Positions 26,200 to 33,951 of a DNA stretch of 64,000 bases are shown in pieces (the stretch's first letter is position 1; the number at the start of each line of letters is the position of its first letter). Under the pieces are notes generated by a model. That model saw nothing but the letters and a program-made list of their open reading frames with translations. It had not been told where the DNA came from and did no database searches. Origin of the DNA: Mycobacterium sp. Marseille-P9652 (lineage in GTDB: Bacteria; Actinomycetota; Actinomycetes; Mycobacteriales; Mycobacteriaceae); the NCBI RefSeq assembly GCF_902652685.1, contig NZ_CACRUY010000005.1, positions 1 through 64,000 of the forward strand, in the 5' to 3' direction. The translations under genes were made by a program, and so were the position numbers.

Positions 26200-27006
26200 A
26201 TGCCAGCAGTGGAATTCCAGGCCATCGACGACGACATCGCCTGCGTGACGCTGAACCGCCCCGAACGCCTGAACGCGATCGACGGTTCGCTGATCGACGG
26301 CGTGCACGAAGCGCTGGACGCGCTCGGCGCGGGGGATTTCCGCGCCGCCATCCTGACCGGCGCCGGGCGCGGATTCTGCGCGGGCGCCGACCTGAGCGGC
26401 ACCGGCCAGCCGTGGACGCATCCCCGGCCGGCCACCCCGGCGTTCAAGGTCAACTACGACGCACAGGTGCGGTTGGCCGAACTGTTCACCCGGATCTACG
26501 AGCTGCCCATCCCGGTCATCGCCGCCGTCAACGGCGTGGCGGTGGGCGGTGGTCTGGCCTTCGCCCTGGTCTGCGACATCCGGGTGGCGTCCGAGCAGGC
26601 CCGGTTCGGGTCGGTGTTCATCAAGGCGGGGTTCTCCTCGATGGACATGGGGACCAGTTACCTGTTGCCCAAGATCGTCGGCGCGGGGGTCGCGCGCGAG
26701 CTCATGTTGACCGGCCGCATCATCGACGCCGCCGAGTCCTACCGCATCAAGCTGGTCCACGAGGTGGTGGCCCCGGACGACCTGATGCCGGCGACCCTCA
26801 CGCTGGCGCGTTCGATCGCCGACAACAACGCCTATGGCGTGTGGCAGACGAAGATCGGCCTCAACGCCGCGCTGGATGCGCCGAGCCTGCGGCATGCCAT
26901 CGAACTGGAGAACCGCACGCAGATCCTCAGCGGCTTCACCAACAACCCGGCCGAGGCCGCCCAGGCCCACCGCGAGAAGCGCGCCCCCAAGTGGGATCCG
27001 CTATAG
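26200..27006 (+). CDS. enoyl-CoA hydratase/isomerase (crotonase) family protein
   Basis: The start at ATG 26200 gives 268 residues; an upstream in-frame TTG at 26194 is less likely. Crotonase features are VTLNRPERLNAIDGSL, the oxyanion-hole segment GRGFCAGADLSG, and AAVNGVAVGGGLAFALVCDI. The first catalytic glutamate position is present (ASEQARFG). The second, usually PE in the following segment, is replaced (FIKAGFSSMDMG), so simple hydration is uncertain and isomerase or another CoA-ester activity is possible. It is divergent from the methyltransferase across about 80 bp and convergent with the F420 oxidoreductase. Confidence 0.87.
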   Translation: MPAVEFQAIDDDIACVTLNRPERLNAIDGSLIDGVHEALDALGAGDFRAAILTGAGRGFCAGADLSGTGQPWTHPRPATPAFKVNYDAQVRLAELFTRIYELPIPVIAAVNGVAVGGGLAFALVCDIRVASEQARFGSVFIKAGFSSMDMGTSYLLPKIVGAGVARELMLTGRIIDAAESYRIKLVHEVVAPDDLMPATLTLARSIADNNAYGVWQTKIGLNAALDAPSLRHAIELENRTQILSGFTNNPAEAAQAHREKRAPKWDPL

Positions 27007-27067
27007 GCGGCGCGGTAAATGGCGGCGGCCCGCCGCGCCCGGCCTGCGGCCGCGCTTGCGGCCGCCG

Positions 27068-27934
27068 CTAGAGCTTCGCGATGACGTGCTCCGCGAACAT
27101 CTCCAGGTTGCGGATCTTGGTGTCGAGCGGCTCGGTGTCGTTATCCATGATGTAGGGGATCCGGAAGCCGACGATCACGTCCGTGACGCCCTTGTCCTCG
27201 AGGCGTTTGATGCCGTCCAGGGTGTAGGCGTCGGCCGAAATGACGTGGATCTCGAACGGTCCCGTCCTGCCCTCCTCCTCGCGGAACCGGTTGAGCTTGG
27301 CGATCAGCCCGTCGAGTTCATCCGGATCGCCGCCGCCGTGCATCCAGCCGTCGGCGCGGGCGGCGCGACGCAGCGCAGCGTCGGCGTGCCCGCCGATCAG
27401 GATCGGGATCGGCTGGGTGGGCGCCGGGGTCATCTTGGTCTTCGGGATGTCGTAGAACTCGCCGTGGAATTCGAAGTATTCGCCGCTGGTCAATCCGCGC
27501 ACGATCTCGATGCACTCGTCCATCCGCTTGCCGCGCTTGGCGAACGGGACGCCCATCAGCTCGTAGTCCTCCGGCCACGGGCTGGTGCCCACGCCCAGCC
27601 CCAGCCGGTTGCCGATCAGCGCCGCCAGCGAGCTGGCTTGCTTGGCGACCAGCGCCGGCGGCCGGATGGGCAACTTGAGAACGAAGAAGTTGAACCGCAG
27701 CGTCGACGTCACGGCACCCAGCGCCGCGGCCAGCACGAAGGTCTCGATGAACGGCTTGCCGTCGAGGAACTCCCGGTTGCCGTCGGGCGTGTACGGATAT
27801 TTCGAGTCGGATTCGTACGGATACGCGATGCTGTCGGCGATCGTCATCGCGTGGTAGCCGGCCGCCTCGGCCGCCTTGGCGAGCGGAATGTAGTACGAGA
27901 AGTCGGTCATCGCCTCCGCATAGGTGAACCGCAC
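27068..27934 (-). CDS. F420-type luciferase-like oxidoreductase (Rv0940c-like)
   Basis: A 288-residue luciferase-like TIM barrel, the length recalled for Rv0940c. Key stretches are MRFTYAEAMTDFSYYIPLAK, NRLGLGVGTSPWPEDYELMG and PIPILIGGHADAALRRAARA with the downstream DGWM. The family uses F420 or FMN and usually oxidises or reduces lipid-like or xenobiotic substrates. A perfect KstR-like palindrome lies 38 bp upstream (27972-27985), pointing to sterol-responsive expression. Its stop faces that of the crotonase across 61 bp of very GC-rich sequence with partial inverted repeats that may terminate both genes. Confidence 0.88.
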   Translation of the reverse strand: MRFTYAEAMTDFSYYIPLAKAAEAAGYHAMTIADSIAYPYESDSKYPYTPDGNREFLDGKPFIETFVLAAALGAVTSTLRFNFFVLKLPIRPPALVAKQASSLAALIGNRLGLGVGTSPWPEDYELMGVPFAKRGKRMDECIEIVRGLTSGEYFEFHGEFYDIPKTKMTPAPTQPIPILIGGHADAALRRAARADGWMHGGGDPDELDGLIAKLNRFREEEGRTGPFEIHVISADAYTLDGIKRLEDKGVTDVIVGFRIPYIMDNDTEPLDTKIRNLEMFAEHVIAKL

Positions 27935-27971
27935 GCCATCCGCCTTTCTCGCAACCGCCCCCGCACGACAT

Positions 27972-27985
27972 TAGAACGTGTTCTA
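27972..27985. promoter_or_regulatory. KstR-like operator
   Basis: TAGAACGTGTTCTA, a perfect 14-bp palindrome fitting TnnAACnnGTTnnA, with flanks ATTAG...CTAGTTT that extend the resemblance. It lies 38 bp before the F420 oxidoreductase start, the place expected for a repressor site. Confidence 0.7.
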
Positions 27986-28039
27986 GTTTGACCAACAGGC
28001 GGGCACCGCACAAGGCGTCATCGGACGCCGGGCCGCGGG

Positions 28040-28801
28040 TCAGAGCTGGTTCTCCGGGCCGATGACCGCCCACACGGTCTTGCCCGACGAGGTGGGCGTG
28101 CTGCCCCACGCGCGCGACAGCGCCTCGACGATCGCCAGGCCCGACACGTCGATGCCCTTCGTCGGCGATGGCAGCCGCACGGCGGGGGACTCGCTGCCGT
28201 CGGACACCGCGATCGTGGCCGTCGCCCCGTCGGTTTCGACCCGCATCATCGGGACGCTGCCGGTGTGTTCGAGCACGTTCTCGACGAAGACGTTGACGAC
28301 AACCAGCGCGACGGGGATGAGCTTGGACTGCGACCACGCGGTCAGCCACTCGCGGACCAGCCGGCGGGATTCGCGCAGGCTGCTCAGGTCCGCCGGCAGC
28401 TTGGCATCGGCGTGCCGCAGCGTGCGCCGCGCGAGCTTCGCCAGCGCCTTCGTCGCCGCGTTCTGCGTCGAGTACACCGGCATGAAGGAGGCGACCTCGC
28501 TGCGGCTGATCGCGTCGCGGGTGGCCCGACTGGAGCAGACCAGCACGATCGGGACGTCGGGGTGGGGCAGTTGCCACCGTGCGCCGACGAAGGCCGTCCA
28601 TGCCGAATCCGCCGGCACCTTGAGCGCGGAGATGTCGACGATGACGGCCGTCGGCTCGTCGACCGTCGCCTTGACGATGCTGTCGCGCAGGGCCGCGGAG
28701 TTGCCGGTGTTCAGCACCCCCTCGACCGTCAGGACGACAACCGACTGATCCGTCCGCGTGGCAACGTCAAGCGGGCCCGGGGGCTCGGCTACCGCGCTCA
28801 C
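28040..28801 (-). CDS. STAS domain fused to anti-sigma-type ATPase (Rv0941c-like)
   Basis: A 253-residue protein, the length recalled for Rv0941c. Residues 15-115 are a STAS domain (DQSVVVLTVEGVLNTGNSAA, AVIVDISALKVP). Residues 145-253 are an RsbW-like histidine-kinase-type ATPase with an N-box in VVNVFVENVLEHTG and a G-box in GIDVSGLAIVEALSRAWG. Having an anti-anti-sigma module and an ATP-binding module in one chain suggests a self-contained partner-switching regulator; whether it binds a sigma factor is unknown. Its ATG at 28801 overlaps the stop of a 53-residue upstream gene by 4 bp, so the two are likely translated together. Confidence 0.8.
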   Translation of the reverse strand: MSAVAEPPGPLDVATRTDQSVVVLTVEGVLNTGNSAALRDSIVKATVDEPTAVIVDISALKVPADSAWTAFVGARWQLPHPDVPIVLVCSSRATRDAISRSEVASFMPVYSTQNAATKALAKLARRTLRHADAKLPADLSSLRESRRLVREWLTAWSQSKLIPVALVVVNVFVENVLEHTGSVPMMRVETDGATATIAVSDGSESPAVRLPSPTKGIDVSGLAIVEALSRAWGSTPTSSGKTVWAVIGPENQL

Positions 28802-28959
28802 GTCAACGACCCCTCTCGCTTCAGGGCTATATCCTCGCTGATCGCGGCCGCCAACGCGATGATGTGCGAACGCGCGTGTCTCGATTGTCGCTCACGCGCG
28901 CGGGAGCGCGAACCGGGCACCATCCGGCTTTGCGGCTCGGTCACGTCGTCCGATGCCAT
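28798..28959 (-). CDS. small basic protein coupled to the STAS-ATPase gene
   Basis: ATG 28959 lies behind GAGGAGCAGGA, a strong ribosome-binding site, and the frame ends at 28798 with a 4-bp overlap into the STAS-ATPase start. The 53-residue product is MASDDVTEPQSRMVPGSRSR followed by a basic region and a predicted amphipathic helix (ARSHIIALAAAISEDIALKR). No signal peptide is seen. A longer frame upstream (to 29232) is Arg/Ala/Pro-rich and lacks a start signal, so I reject it. It is not recognised. Coupling suggests that it works with, or is regulated by, the STAS-ATPase. Confidence 0.5.
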   Translation of the reverse strand: MASDDVTEPQSRMVPGSRSRARERQSRHARSHIIALAAAISEDIALKREGSLT

Positions 28960-29261
28960 GTCCTGCTCCTCTGATTTCCGCGCGGCTGCCCTGCTGACGA
29001 ACCGCCCCCCGGCGGCGGAAGCTGTTACGGGATCGAGCGGCGCCGGTGCCGCCGGAGCTCGAAGGACTTGGCGTTCCGCGCTGCGATCAGGTCGGCGCCG
29101 CGGCTTGGCACCCGCGAGGCACGCTCCGGTCCACCCCGTCCGGAGCGCCGGACCCTTCCGCGTCGAACCTGCCGATCGCCACCGCGCCGCGCGCGCACGC
29201 GCGGGTTGTACCCACTTCGCGGGCGAGGTCAAACCCGGTCAAGCGACCGAGTGTGCCGCGG
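28960..29261. other. 302-bp stretch without a convincing gene
   Basis: Both strands carry open frames, but their products are Arg/Pro/Ala-rich frame shadows with no start signals or domain features. M. tuberculosis annotates a short gene (Rv0942) about here, but I cannot support a homologue. The promoter of the small-protein/STAS-ATPase pair is expected near 28980-29050. Confidence 0.4.
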
Positions 29262-30479
29262 TCAGCTCGAGGCGTACGGCGGGGCGCCGACCCCGGCGAC
29301 CGAATGCGTGCCCCACGGCGTCTTCTCGACGATGCGTGCCGGCGCGTTGCGATCGCCCACGGTGAGGGTCACCCCCCGCGACTGCTGCAGCTCCCGCTCC
29401 GGCAGGGGATGGGAGGATGACCCGAAAACCGTTCCCTGCCAATGGAACTGGCCGTCGATCGGATCCAGGCGTCCCATCAGCCGCACCCGCACCGGATGGT
29501 CGACGTCACCTATCGTCAACGTCGCCGCGCCGTCGTAGGTCTCCCGGTCCTCGCCGCAGAGAGACGACAGGTCGAACGCCGACTCCGCCCCGGCAGGGGT
29601 CGCCGGCCGCAGGCAGGCGCGCTCGTTGAAGACCTGCTGGCTGCTGTGCCGCACCTCGATGCGCGTGCTGCCGGTATCCCTCATCAGGCGCACACACTCG
29701 GCGATATGACGCGCTTGCGCGGCGTGGTCGGGCCCTGAAATGACGAAGTAGTTCGGGAACCCGTGCATCGCGATCCCGAAATACGGCTCCATGCCGTCCC
29801 ACCAGGCCCGCCGGATGGTCACCCCGCCGGCCCCCACCAATGTCGCGTCGGGCAGCCCGTCGGGGACGGCGAATCCCGTGCCGAAGACGATGGCGTCCGC
29901 ACGGTGGTCGACACCATCGCGAGTGCGGATGCCCGAGGCGGTGATGCGGGCGATGCCCGAGGCGACGATCGCGGGCGCCCCGCTGTCCGCGGGCCGGCGC
30001 CGCAGCCAGCGGGTTGCGCGGGTGGTCGGCGACGTCAGCTCGGTGACGACGCGACGCGGCGCGTAGGGGAACACGGTCACCGAGGCCGCCGACGCGGTGA
30101 GCCGGGTGAGGTGGTGACCGGCGCCGGCGTCCGCACCGACGACCGCAACATGCATGCCGGCCGGGTCGAAGTCGGGGTCCCATCGCGCCGCATGGAAACA
30201 CGCGCCGCGAAAGTCGTTGCGGCCCGGAATGTCCGGCGTCCACGGCGTCCACGGCGGCCGGTGCGCCGCGACCACGACGCGGCCGCGCACTTCGCCGCCG
30301 GCGGTCCGCACCCGCCAGGTGTCGGTCTCGTCGTCGAAGATCGAGCCGACCGGCTCGTCTTCGACGAGCAAGGGTTCGACGACGCGGGTCAACGCCGCTC
30401 GTGCGCTATCGGCGGCGGCGTCCGCGCCGACGATCACCAGCTCATGGACGTGATCGGCGGGGCCGGGCGTCGGCGTCAC
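29262..30479 (-). CDS. atypical flavin-containing monooxygenase-like protein (Rv0943c-like)
   Basis: GTG 30479 overlaps the upstream AurF-like stop (GTGA), giving 405 residues; a longer frame through the neighbour is artefactual. It resembles FAD/NADPH monooxygenases: VHELVIVGADAAA at the N-terminus, RGRVVVAAHRPPWTPWTPDI, a second nucleotide site HVAVVGADAGAG, and the FMO-like FGIAMHGFPNYFVISGPDHA. The first dinucleotide motif lacks the usual GxGxxG, so FAD binding may be altered. M. tuberculosis Rv0943c is recalled as 346 residues, which fits loss of its N-terminus in the cobF-region deletion. It is co-translated with an AurF-like di-iron protein, hinting at N- or C-oxygenation of an unknown substrate. 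Confidence 0.75.
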   Translation of the reverse strand: MTPTPGPADHVHELVIVGADAAADSARAALTRVVEPLLVEDEPVGSIFDDETDTWRVRTAGGEVRGRVVVAAHRPPWTPWTPDIPGRNDFRGACFHAARWDPDFDPAGMHVAVVGADAGAGHHLTRLTASAASVTVFPYAPRRVVTELTSPTTRATRWLRRRPADSGAPAIVASGIARITASGIRTRDGVDHRADAIVFGTGFAVPDGLPDATLVGAGGVTIRRAWWDGMEPYFGIAMHGFPNYFVISGPDHAAQARHIAECVRLMRDTGSTRIEVRHSSQQVFNERACLRPATPAGAESAFDLSSLCGEDRETYDGAATLTIGDVDHPVRVRLMGRLDPIDGQFHWQGTVFGSSSHPLPERELQQSRGVTLTVGDRNAPARIVEKTPWGTHSVAGVGAPPYASS

Positions 30480-31381
30480 AGAAACCTGCTGCGCTTCCAG
30501 CCGCCGCGTGCGATCGGGCCCAGGAGACCGACCTCGGTCAAAAACGCGGCCAGCGGGGCGAAGCCGGCGACTTGCATCTCGCGCCGGTGCGGGCTGCTGC
30601 GCGCCATCGCCCGTGCCCGCTTCGCATCCAGGCCCGCCCGCGCGTAGGGGATCGGGTTGCTGAACAGGTAGTTGAAGAAGTAGCCGCCCAGACCGTTGAT
30701 GTTGGCCATGAACCACCGGTTCAGCCGCGGCATCTCGGCGACCCGCTTGCGTGCGCCGTCGCGCGCGAACTGGATGTGGCGCGCCTCCTCGGTGACGTGA
30801 ATGCGCATGAGCCGTTGGATGATTGGCTGCAGTTCGGGGTCGTCCATCATCTGCCGCTGCAGGGAGTCGAAGATCTCCTCGCCGATCAGCGCGGCCACCC
30901 ACAGCATCGAGCCGCGCTGGAAGGCCAGGGGCAAGGTGTTGATGACCATGCGGTGGAACCGCTTCGGGCGGACGGGTTTGGCGCCGATGCGCTCGATCGC
31001 CTTGCCGAACATGACCATGTGCCGGGTCTCGTCGCCCAGTTCGGTCAGCTTGTAATGGGTCGAGCGGCTGGTCGGGTCCTCGTGCAGGATCGTCCGCAGC
31101 AGCGACTGGTTGAGCATGTTCTCGAACCAGATGCCGGCCGACAGGGTGTTGACCAGCTCCTGGCGGGACAGCTCGATCTGCTGCTCGCGCGTCATCTCGT
31201 CCCACATCGGGGTGCCGTAGAGGGACACCAGCCGCGGCGGCAGGAAGAACTTGTCCGGGTCCAGCGGGGCGTCCCAGTCGATGTCGACGACCGGTTCGTA
31301 GGACTTCTTGACCGATCCCTTGAGCAGGCGATCGGAGAATTCCTCACGACTCGGCCCACCGGCCCTCACCGCAGTGGTCAT
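30476..31381 (-). CDS. AurF-like di-iron oxygenase
   Basis: A 301-residue protein of the p-aminobenzoate N-oxygenase (AurF) family. Iron-ligand motifs are visible: ELGDETRHMVMF (ExxRH) and HVTEEARHIQFARDGA (EExRH), with further Glu ligands in FENMLNQSLLR and LIGEEIFDSL. AurF oxidises arylamines to nitro compounds through a di-iron centre; several mycobacterial paralogues have unknown substrates. The stop overlaps the start of the flavin-monooxygenase-like gene by 4 bp. It is divergent from cobF, with a palindromic operator-like site between. I expect this gene to be missing from the tuberculosis complex, where the region is deleted. Confidence 0.82.
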   Translation of the reverse strand: MTTAVRAGGPSREEFSDRLLKGSVKKSYEPVVDIDWDAPLDPDKFFLPPRLVSLYGTPMWDEMTREQQIELSRQELVNTLSAGIWFENMLNQSLLRTILHEDPTSRSTHYKLTELGDETRHMVMFGKAIERIGAKPVRPKRFHRMVINTLPLAFQRGSMLWVAALIGEEIFDSLQRQMMDDPELQPIIQRLMRIHVTEEARHIQFARDGARKRVAEMPRLNRWFMANINGLGGYFFNYLFSNPIPYARAGLDAKRARAMARSSPHRREMQVAGFAPLAAFLTEVGLLGPIARGGWKRSRFL

Positions 31382-31413
31382 TGCTGGCGTCCCTTCATTG
31401 GGTCCTGCAAACG

Positions 31414-31433
31414 GTACCCATGGTACTGGGTAC
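31414..31433. promoter_or_regulatory. palindromic operator candidate between AurF-like gene and cobF
   Basis: GTACCCA (31414-31420), 6-bp spacer TGGTAC, TGGGTAC (31427-31433): a perfect 7-bp inverted repeat, itself overlapping a second GGTACC palindrome. It lies 33 bp before the AurF-like start and 50 bp before cobF. The size suits a TetR- or GntR-type dimer. No regulator gene is adjacent. Confidence 0.5.
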
Positions 31434-31482
31434 TTTGGGTCCCGACTAGGCCCTTTTGGTTTCGATTCGGTTGACTGTCGGG

Positions 31483-32226
31483 GTGGGTCGGCGCATTCAC
31501 GTCATCGGCATCGGCGCCGGCGACCCCGATTACGTCACTGTGCAGGCGATTCGGGCGCTCAACGACACGCAGGTCTTCTTCGCGATGGACAAAGGCGAGG
31601 AGAAGGGTGACCTGCTCGCCCTGCGGCGGGAAGTCTGCGCGCGGTTCATCCGCGAGCCCGGCTATCGCTTCGTCGAGCTGCGCGACCCCAAGCGGTCGAC
31701 GGACGCCGACTACCGCGAGGCGGTTTCGGACTGGCACGCCGAACGCGCGCTGCTGTGGGCCGCCGCCATCGCTACCGAACTCGGGCCCGACGGCGTCGGC
31801 GCGTTCCTCGCCTGGGGCGACCCGTCCCTGTACGACAGCACCCTGCGCATCCTGGACAGGGTCGCGGCCGAAGTGGAATTCACCGTGGACGTCATCCCGG
31901 GAATCACCGCGGTGCAGGCGCTCACCGCGCGCCACCGGATCCCGCTCAACGACGTCGGGGAACCGGTGCTCGTCACCACGGGCCGGCGACTGCGCGAGCA
32001 CGGCCTGTCCGGGTCGGCCGTCGTGATGCTCGACCGCGACTGCTCGTTCCGGACGTGCCCGCCCGAGACGCGGATCTGGTGGGGCGCCTACCTCGGCACC
32101 CCCGACGAGCTGTTGTTCAGCGGCACCGTCGGCGAGGTGGGTGCGCGGATCGAGGCGGCGCGGGCCGAGGCCCGGGCTCGGCACGGGTGGATCATGGACA
32201 CCTATTTGCTGCGGGCGGCAGACTGA
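31483..32226 (+). CDS. cobF: precorrin-6A synthase (deacetylating), CobF
   Basis: A 247-residue SAM-dependent tetrapyrrole methylase. GTG 31483 is chosen because the product then begins VGRRIHVIGIGAGDPDYVTV, the family's glycine-rich start. Other marks are VFFAMDKGEEKGD, AFLAWGDPSLYDSTLRIL, VIPGITAVQALTARHRIPLN and TGRRLREHGL. CobF methylates C1 of precorrin-5 with loss of acetate in aerobic cobalamin synthesis. The tuberculosis complex lacks cobF, so its presence marks a non-tuberculous or ancestral genome. No other cobalamin genes are nearby. The start of the glycosylase gene follows after 4 bp, so the two are probably co-transcribed. Confidence 0.92.
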   Translation: MGRRIHVIGIGAGDPDYVTVQAIRALNDTQVFFAMDKGEEKGDLLALRREVCARFIREPGYRFVELRDPKRSTDADYREAVSDWHAERALLWAAAIATELGPDGVGAFLAWGDPSLYDSTLRILDRVAAEVEFTVDVIPGITAVQALTARHRIPLNDVGEPVLVTTGRRLREHGLSGSAVVMLDRDCSFRTCPPETRIWWGAYLGTPDELLFSGTVGEVGARIEAARAEARARHGWIMDTYLLRAAD

Positions 32227-32230
32227 AAGC

Positions 32231-33094
32231 GTGCCCGAACTCCCCGAGATCGAAGCGCTGGTCGACCACCTACGGCGGCACGCCGTCGGACTGACGGTCG
32301 GCCGCGTCGACGTCGCCGCCTTCTCCGTGCTCAAGACCTTCGACCCACCCGTGACCGCCCTGCAGGGAAACGCCGTCGTCGCGGCGCAGCGGTGGGGCAA
32401 GTACCTCGGGCTGCAGGCCGGCCAGTGGTGGCTGATCACCCACCTGTCGCGCGCGGGCTGGCTGCGCTGGTCGGACAAGCTGGCGGCGGCGCCGCTGCGG
32501 CCCGGCAAGGGGCCGATCGCCCTGCGTGTCCACCTCGGAACCCCCGGTGACGCGCCGGGATTCGACCTGACCGAGGCGGGGACCCAGAAACGACTGGCCG
32601 TGTGGCTGGTCGCCGACCCCCAGCAGGTGCCGCAGATCGCCGCGCTTGGTCCCGACGCCCTCGACCTCGGCATCGACGACCTGGCGGCGGTGCTTGCGGG
32701 CAACACCGGCCGGATCAAGACCGTCATCACCGACCAGAAGGTGATCGCCGGCATCGGCAACGCCTACAGCGACGAGATCCTGCACGTCGCCAAGATCTCG
32801 CCGTTCGCGACGGCCGGAAAACTCACCGCCGAACAGCTCACCACCCTGCACGACGCGATGGTGTCGGTGTTGCGTGACGCCGTCAGCCGGTCCGTGGGCC
32901 AGGGCGCCGCCACCCTCAAGGGCGAGAAGCGCTCCGGGCTCCGCGTGCACGCGCGAACCGGGCTGCCGTGCCCCGTGTGCGGGGACACGGTGCGCGAAGT
33001 TGCGTTCGCGGACAAGTCTTTTCAGTACTGCCCGACGTGCCAGACCGGTGGCAAGGTGCTCGCCGACCGGCGGATGTCGCGCCTGCTCAAGTGA
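32231..33094 (+). CDS. full-length Fpg/Nei-family DNA glycosylase (Rv0944-like)
   Basis: GTG 32231 gives 287 residues beginning (M)PELPEIEALVDHLRR, with the catalytic Pro2 and Glu3 of the Fpg/Nei family. The helix-two-turn-helix region includes ITDQKVIAGIGNAYSDEILH. A C-terminal zinc finger has CPVC and CPTC pairs about 20 residues apart. It excises oxidised bases by beta/delta elimination. Which lesion it prefers is not certain. The M. tuberculosis counterpart Rv0944 is recalled as only 158 residues without the N-terminal catalytic part; this copy is intact. It follows cobF after 4 bp. Confidence 0.9.
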   Translation: MPELPEIEALVDHLRRHAVGLTVGRVDVAAFSVLKTFDPPVTALQGNAVVAAQRWGKYLGLQAGQWWLITHLSRAGWLRWSDKLAAAPLRPGKGPIALRVHLGTPGDAPGFDLTEAGTQKRLAVWLVADPQQVPQIAALGPDALDLGIDDLAAVLAGNTGRIKTVITDQKVIAGIGNAYSDEILHVAKISPFATAGKLTAEQLTTLHDAMVSVLRDAVSRSVGQGAATLKGEKRSGLRVHARTGLPCPVCGDTVREVAFADKSFQYCPTCQTGGKVLADRRMSRLLK

Positions 33095-33115
33095 TCGCTC
33101 ATTTGGCCGCGCGAA

Positions 33116-33164
33116 CGTCGAGTTGTGGTGCCAAAACCCCGGTGCAGAGCCCAACAACTCGACG
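33116..33164. repeat. 11-bp inverted repeat between glycosylase and SDR genes
   Basis: CGTCGAGTTGT (33116-33126) and ACAACTCGACG (33154-33164) are perfect inverted copies with a 27-nt loop. It lies 22 bp after the glycosylase stop and may act as its terminator or be a copy of a dispersed mycobacterial palindrome. There is no T-tract. Confidence 0.45.
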
Positions 33165-33192
33165 CTCGGCCCGAACTCGTTATGCTGCCCGG

Positions 33193-33942
33193 GTGACCCG
33201 CCAGAAGATCCTCATCACCGGCGCCAGCTCCGGCCTGGGCGCCGGGATGGCGCGCGCGTTCGCGGCCAAGGGACGCGACCTTGCGCTGTGCGCCCGTCGC
33301 ACCGACCGGCTCGACGAGCTGAAAGCCGAACTGAAGCAACAGCATCCCGGCATCAAGGTCGCGGTCGCGGCGCTCGACGTCAACGACCACGAGCAGGTGC
33401 CGAAGGTGTTCGGGGAGTTGAGCGACGAGCTGGGCGGCATCGATCGCGTCATCGTCAACGCCGGCATCGGCAAGGGCGCGAAGCTGGGCTCAGGCAAGTT
33501 GTGGGCCAACAAGGCGACCATCGAGACCAACCTGGTGGCCGCGCTGGTCCAGATCGAGACGGCGCTGGAGATGTTCCACCGCAGCGGGTCCGGCCACCTC
33601 GTGCTGATCTCCTCGGTGCTCGGCAACAAAGGGGTGCCGGGTGTGAAGGCCGCCTACGCCGCGAGCAAGGCCGGCGTCAGCTCGCTGGGCGAGTCGCTGC
33701 GCGCCGAGTACCGCAGCGGCCCCATCGCCGTCTCGGTGCTCGAGCCGGGCTACATCGAATCCGAGATGACGGCGAAGTCGAACAGCACGATGTTGATGGT
33801 GGACAACGAAACTGGCGTCAAGGCGCTCGTCGCCGCCATCGAGCGCGAGGCGGGCCGCGCCGCGGTGCCGTGGTGGCCGTGGGCACCGCTCGTGCAGGTG
33901 ATGCGGGTGCTGCCGCCCCCGCTCACCAAATGGTTCGCCTGA
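33193..33942 (+). CDS. short-chain dehydrogenase/reductase (Rv0945-like)
   Basis: GTG 33193 gives 249 residues starting VTRQKILITGASSGLGAGMA, the SDR cofactor motif TGxxxGxG. NAG (IVNAGIGKG) follows near residue 90. The catalytic Ser is in LISSVLGNKG and the Tyr/Lys pair is in AAYAASKAGVSSL. The C-terminal hydrophobic segment (PLVQVMRVLPPPLTKWF) suggests membrane association, as in related mycobacterial SDRs. The substrate is unknown. It ends in front of a 14-bp inverted repeat shared with the convergent oxygenase gene. Confidence 0.88.
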   Translation: MTRQKILITGASSGLGAGMARAFAAKGRDLALCARRTDRLDELKAELKQQHPGIKVAVAALDVNDHEQVPKVFGELSDELGGIDRVIVNAGIGKGAKLGSGKLWANKATIETNLVAALVQIETALEMFHRSGSGHLVLISSVLGNKGVPGVKAAYAASKAGVSSLGESLRAEYRSGPIAVSVLEPGYIESEMTAKSNSTMLMVDNETGVKALVAAIEREAGRAAVPWWPWAPLVQVMRVLPPPLTKWFA

Positions 33943-33951
33943 CGTCTACGC

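Noticed and set aside
27007-27067. Candidate small RNA or terminator between crotonase and F420 gene
   Set aside because: The GC-rich inverted repeats are imperfect and overlapping; no single stable hairpin stands out.
28798-29232. 144-residue frame upstream of the STAS-ATPase
   Set aside because: Only its last 53 codons follow a ribosome-binding site; the N-terminal part is Arg/Pro/Ala-rich without a start signal.
29046-29420. Plus-strand ORF as an Rv0942 homologue
   Set aside because: No start signal or recognisable sequence, and it overlaps the flavin monooxygenase gene on the other strand.
29262-31205. 647-residue frame apparently fusing a protein to the flavin monooxygenase
   Set aside because: The N-terminal half reads through the AurF-like gene out of frame; the GTGA overlap at 30476-30479 gives a natural start.
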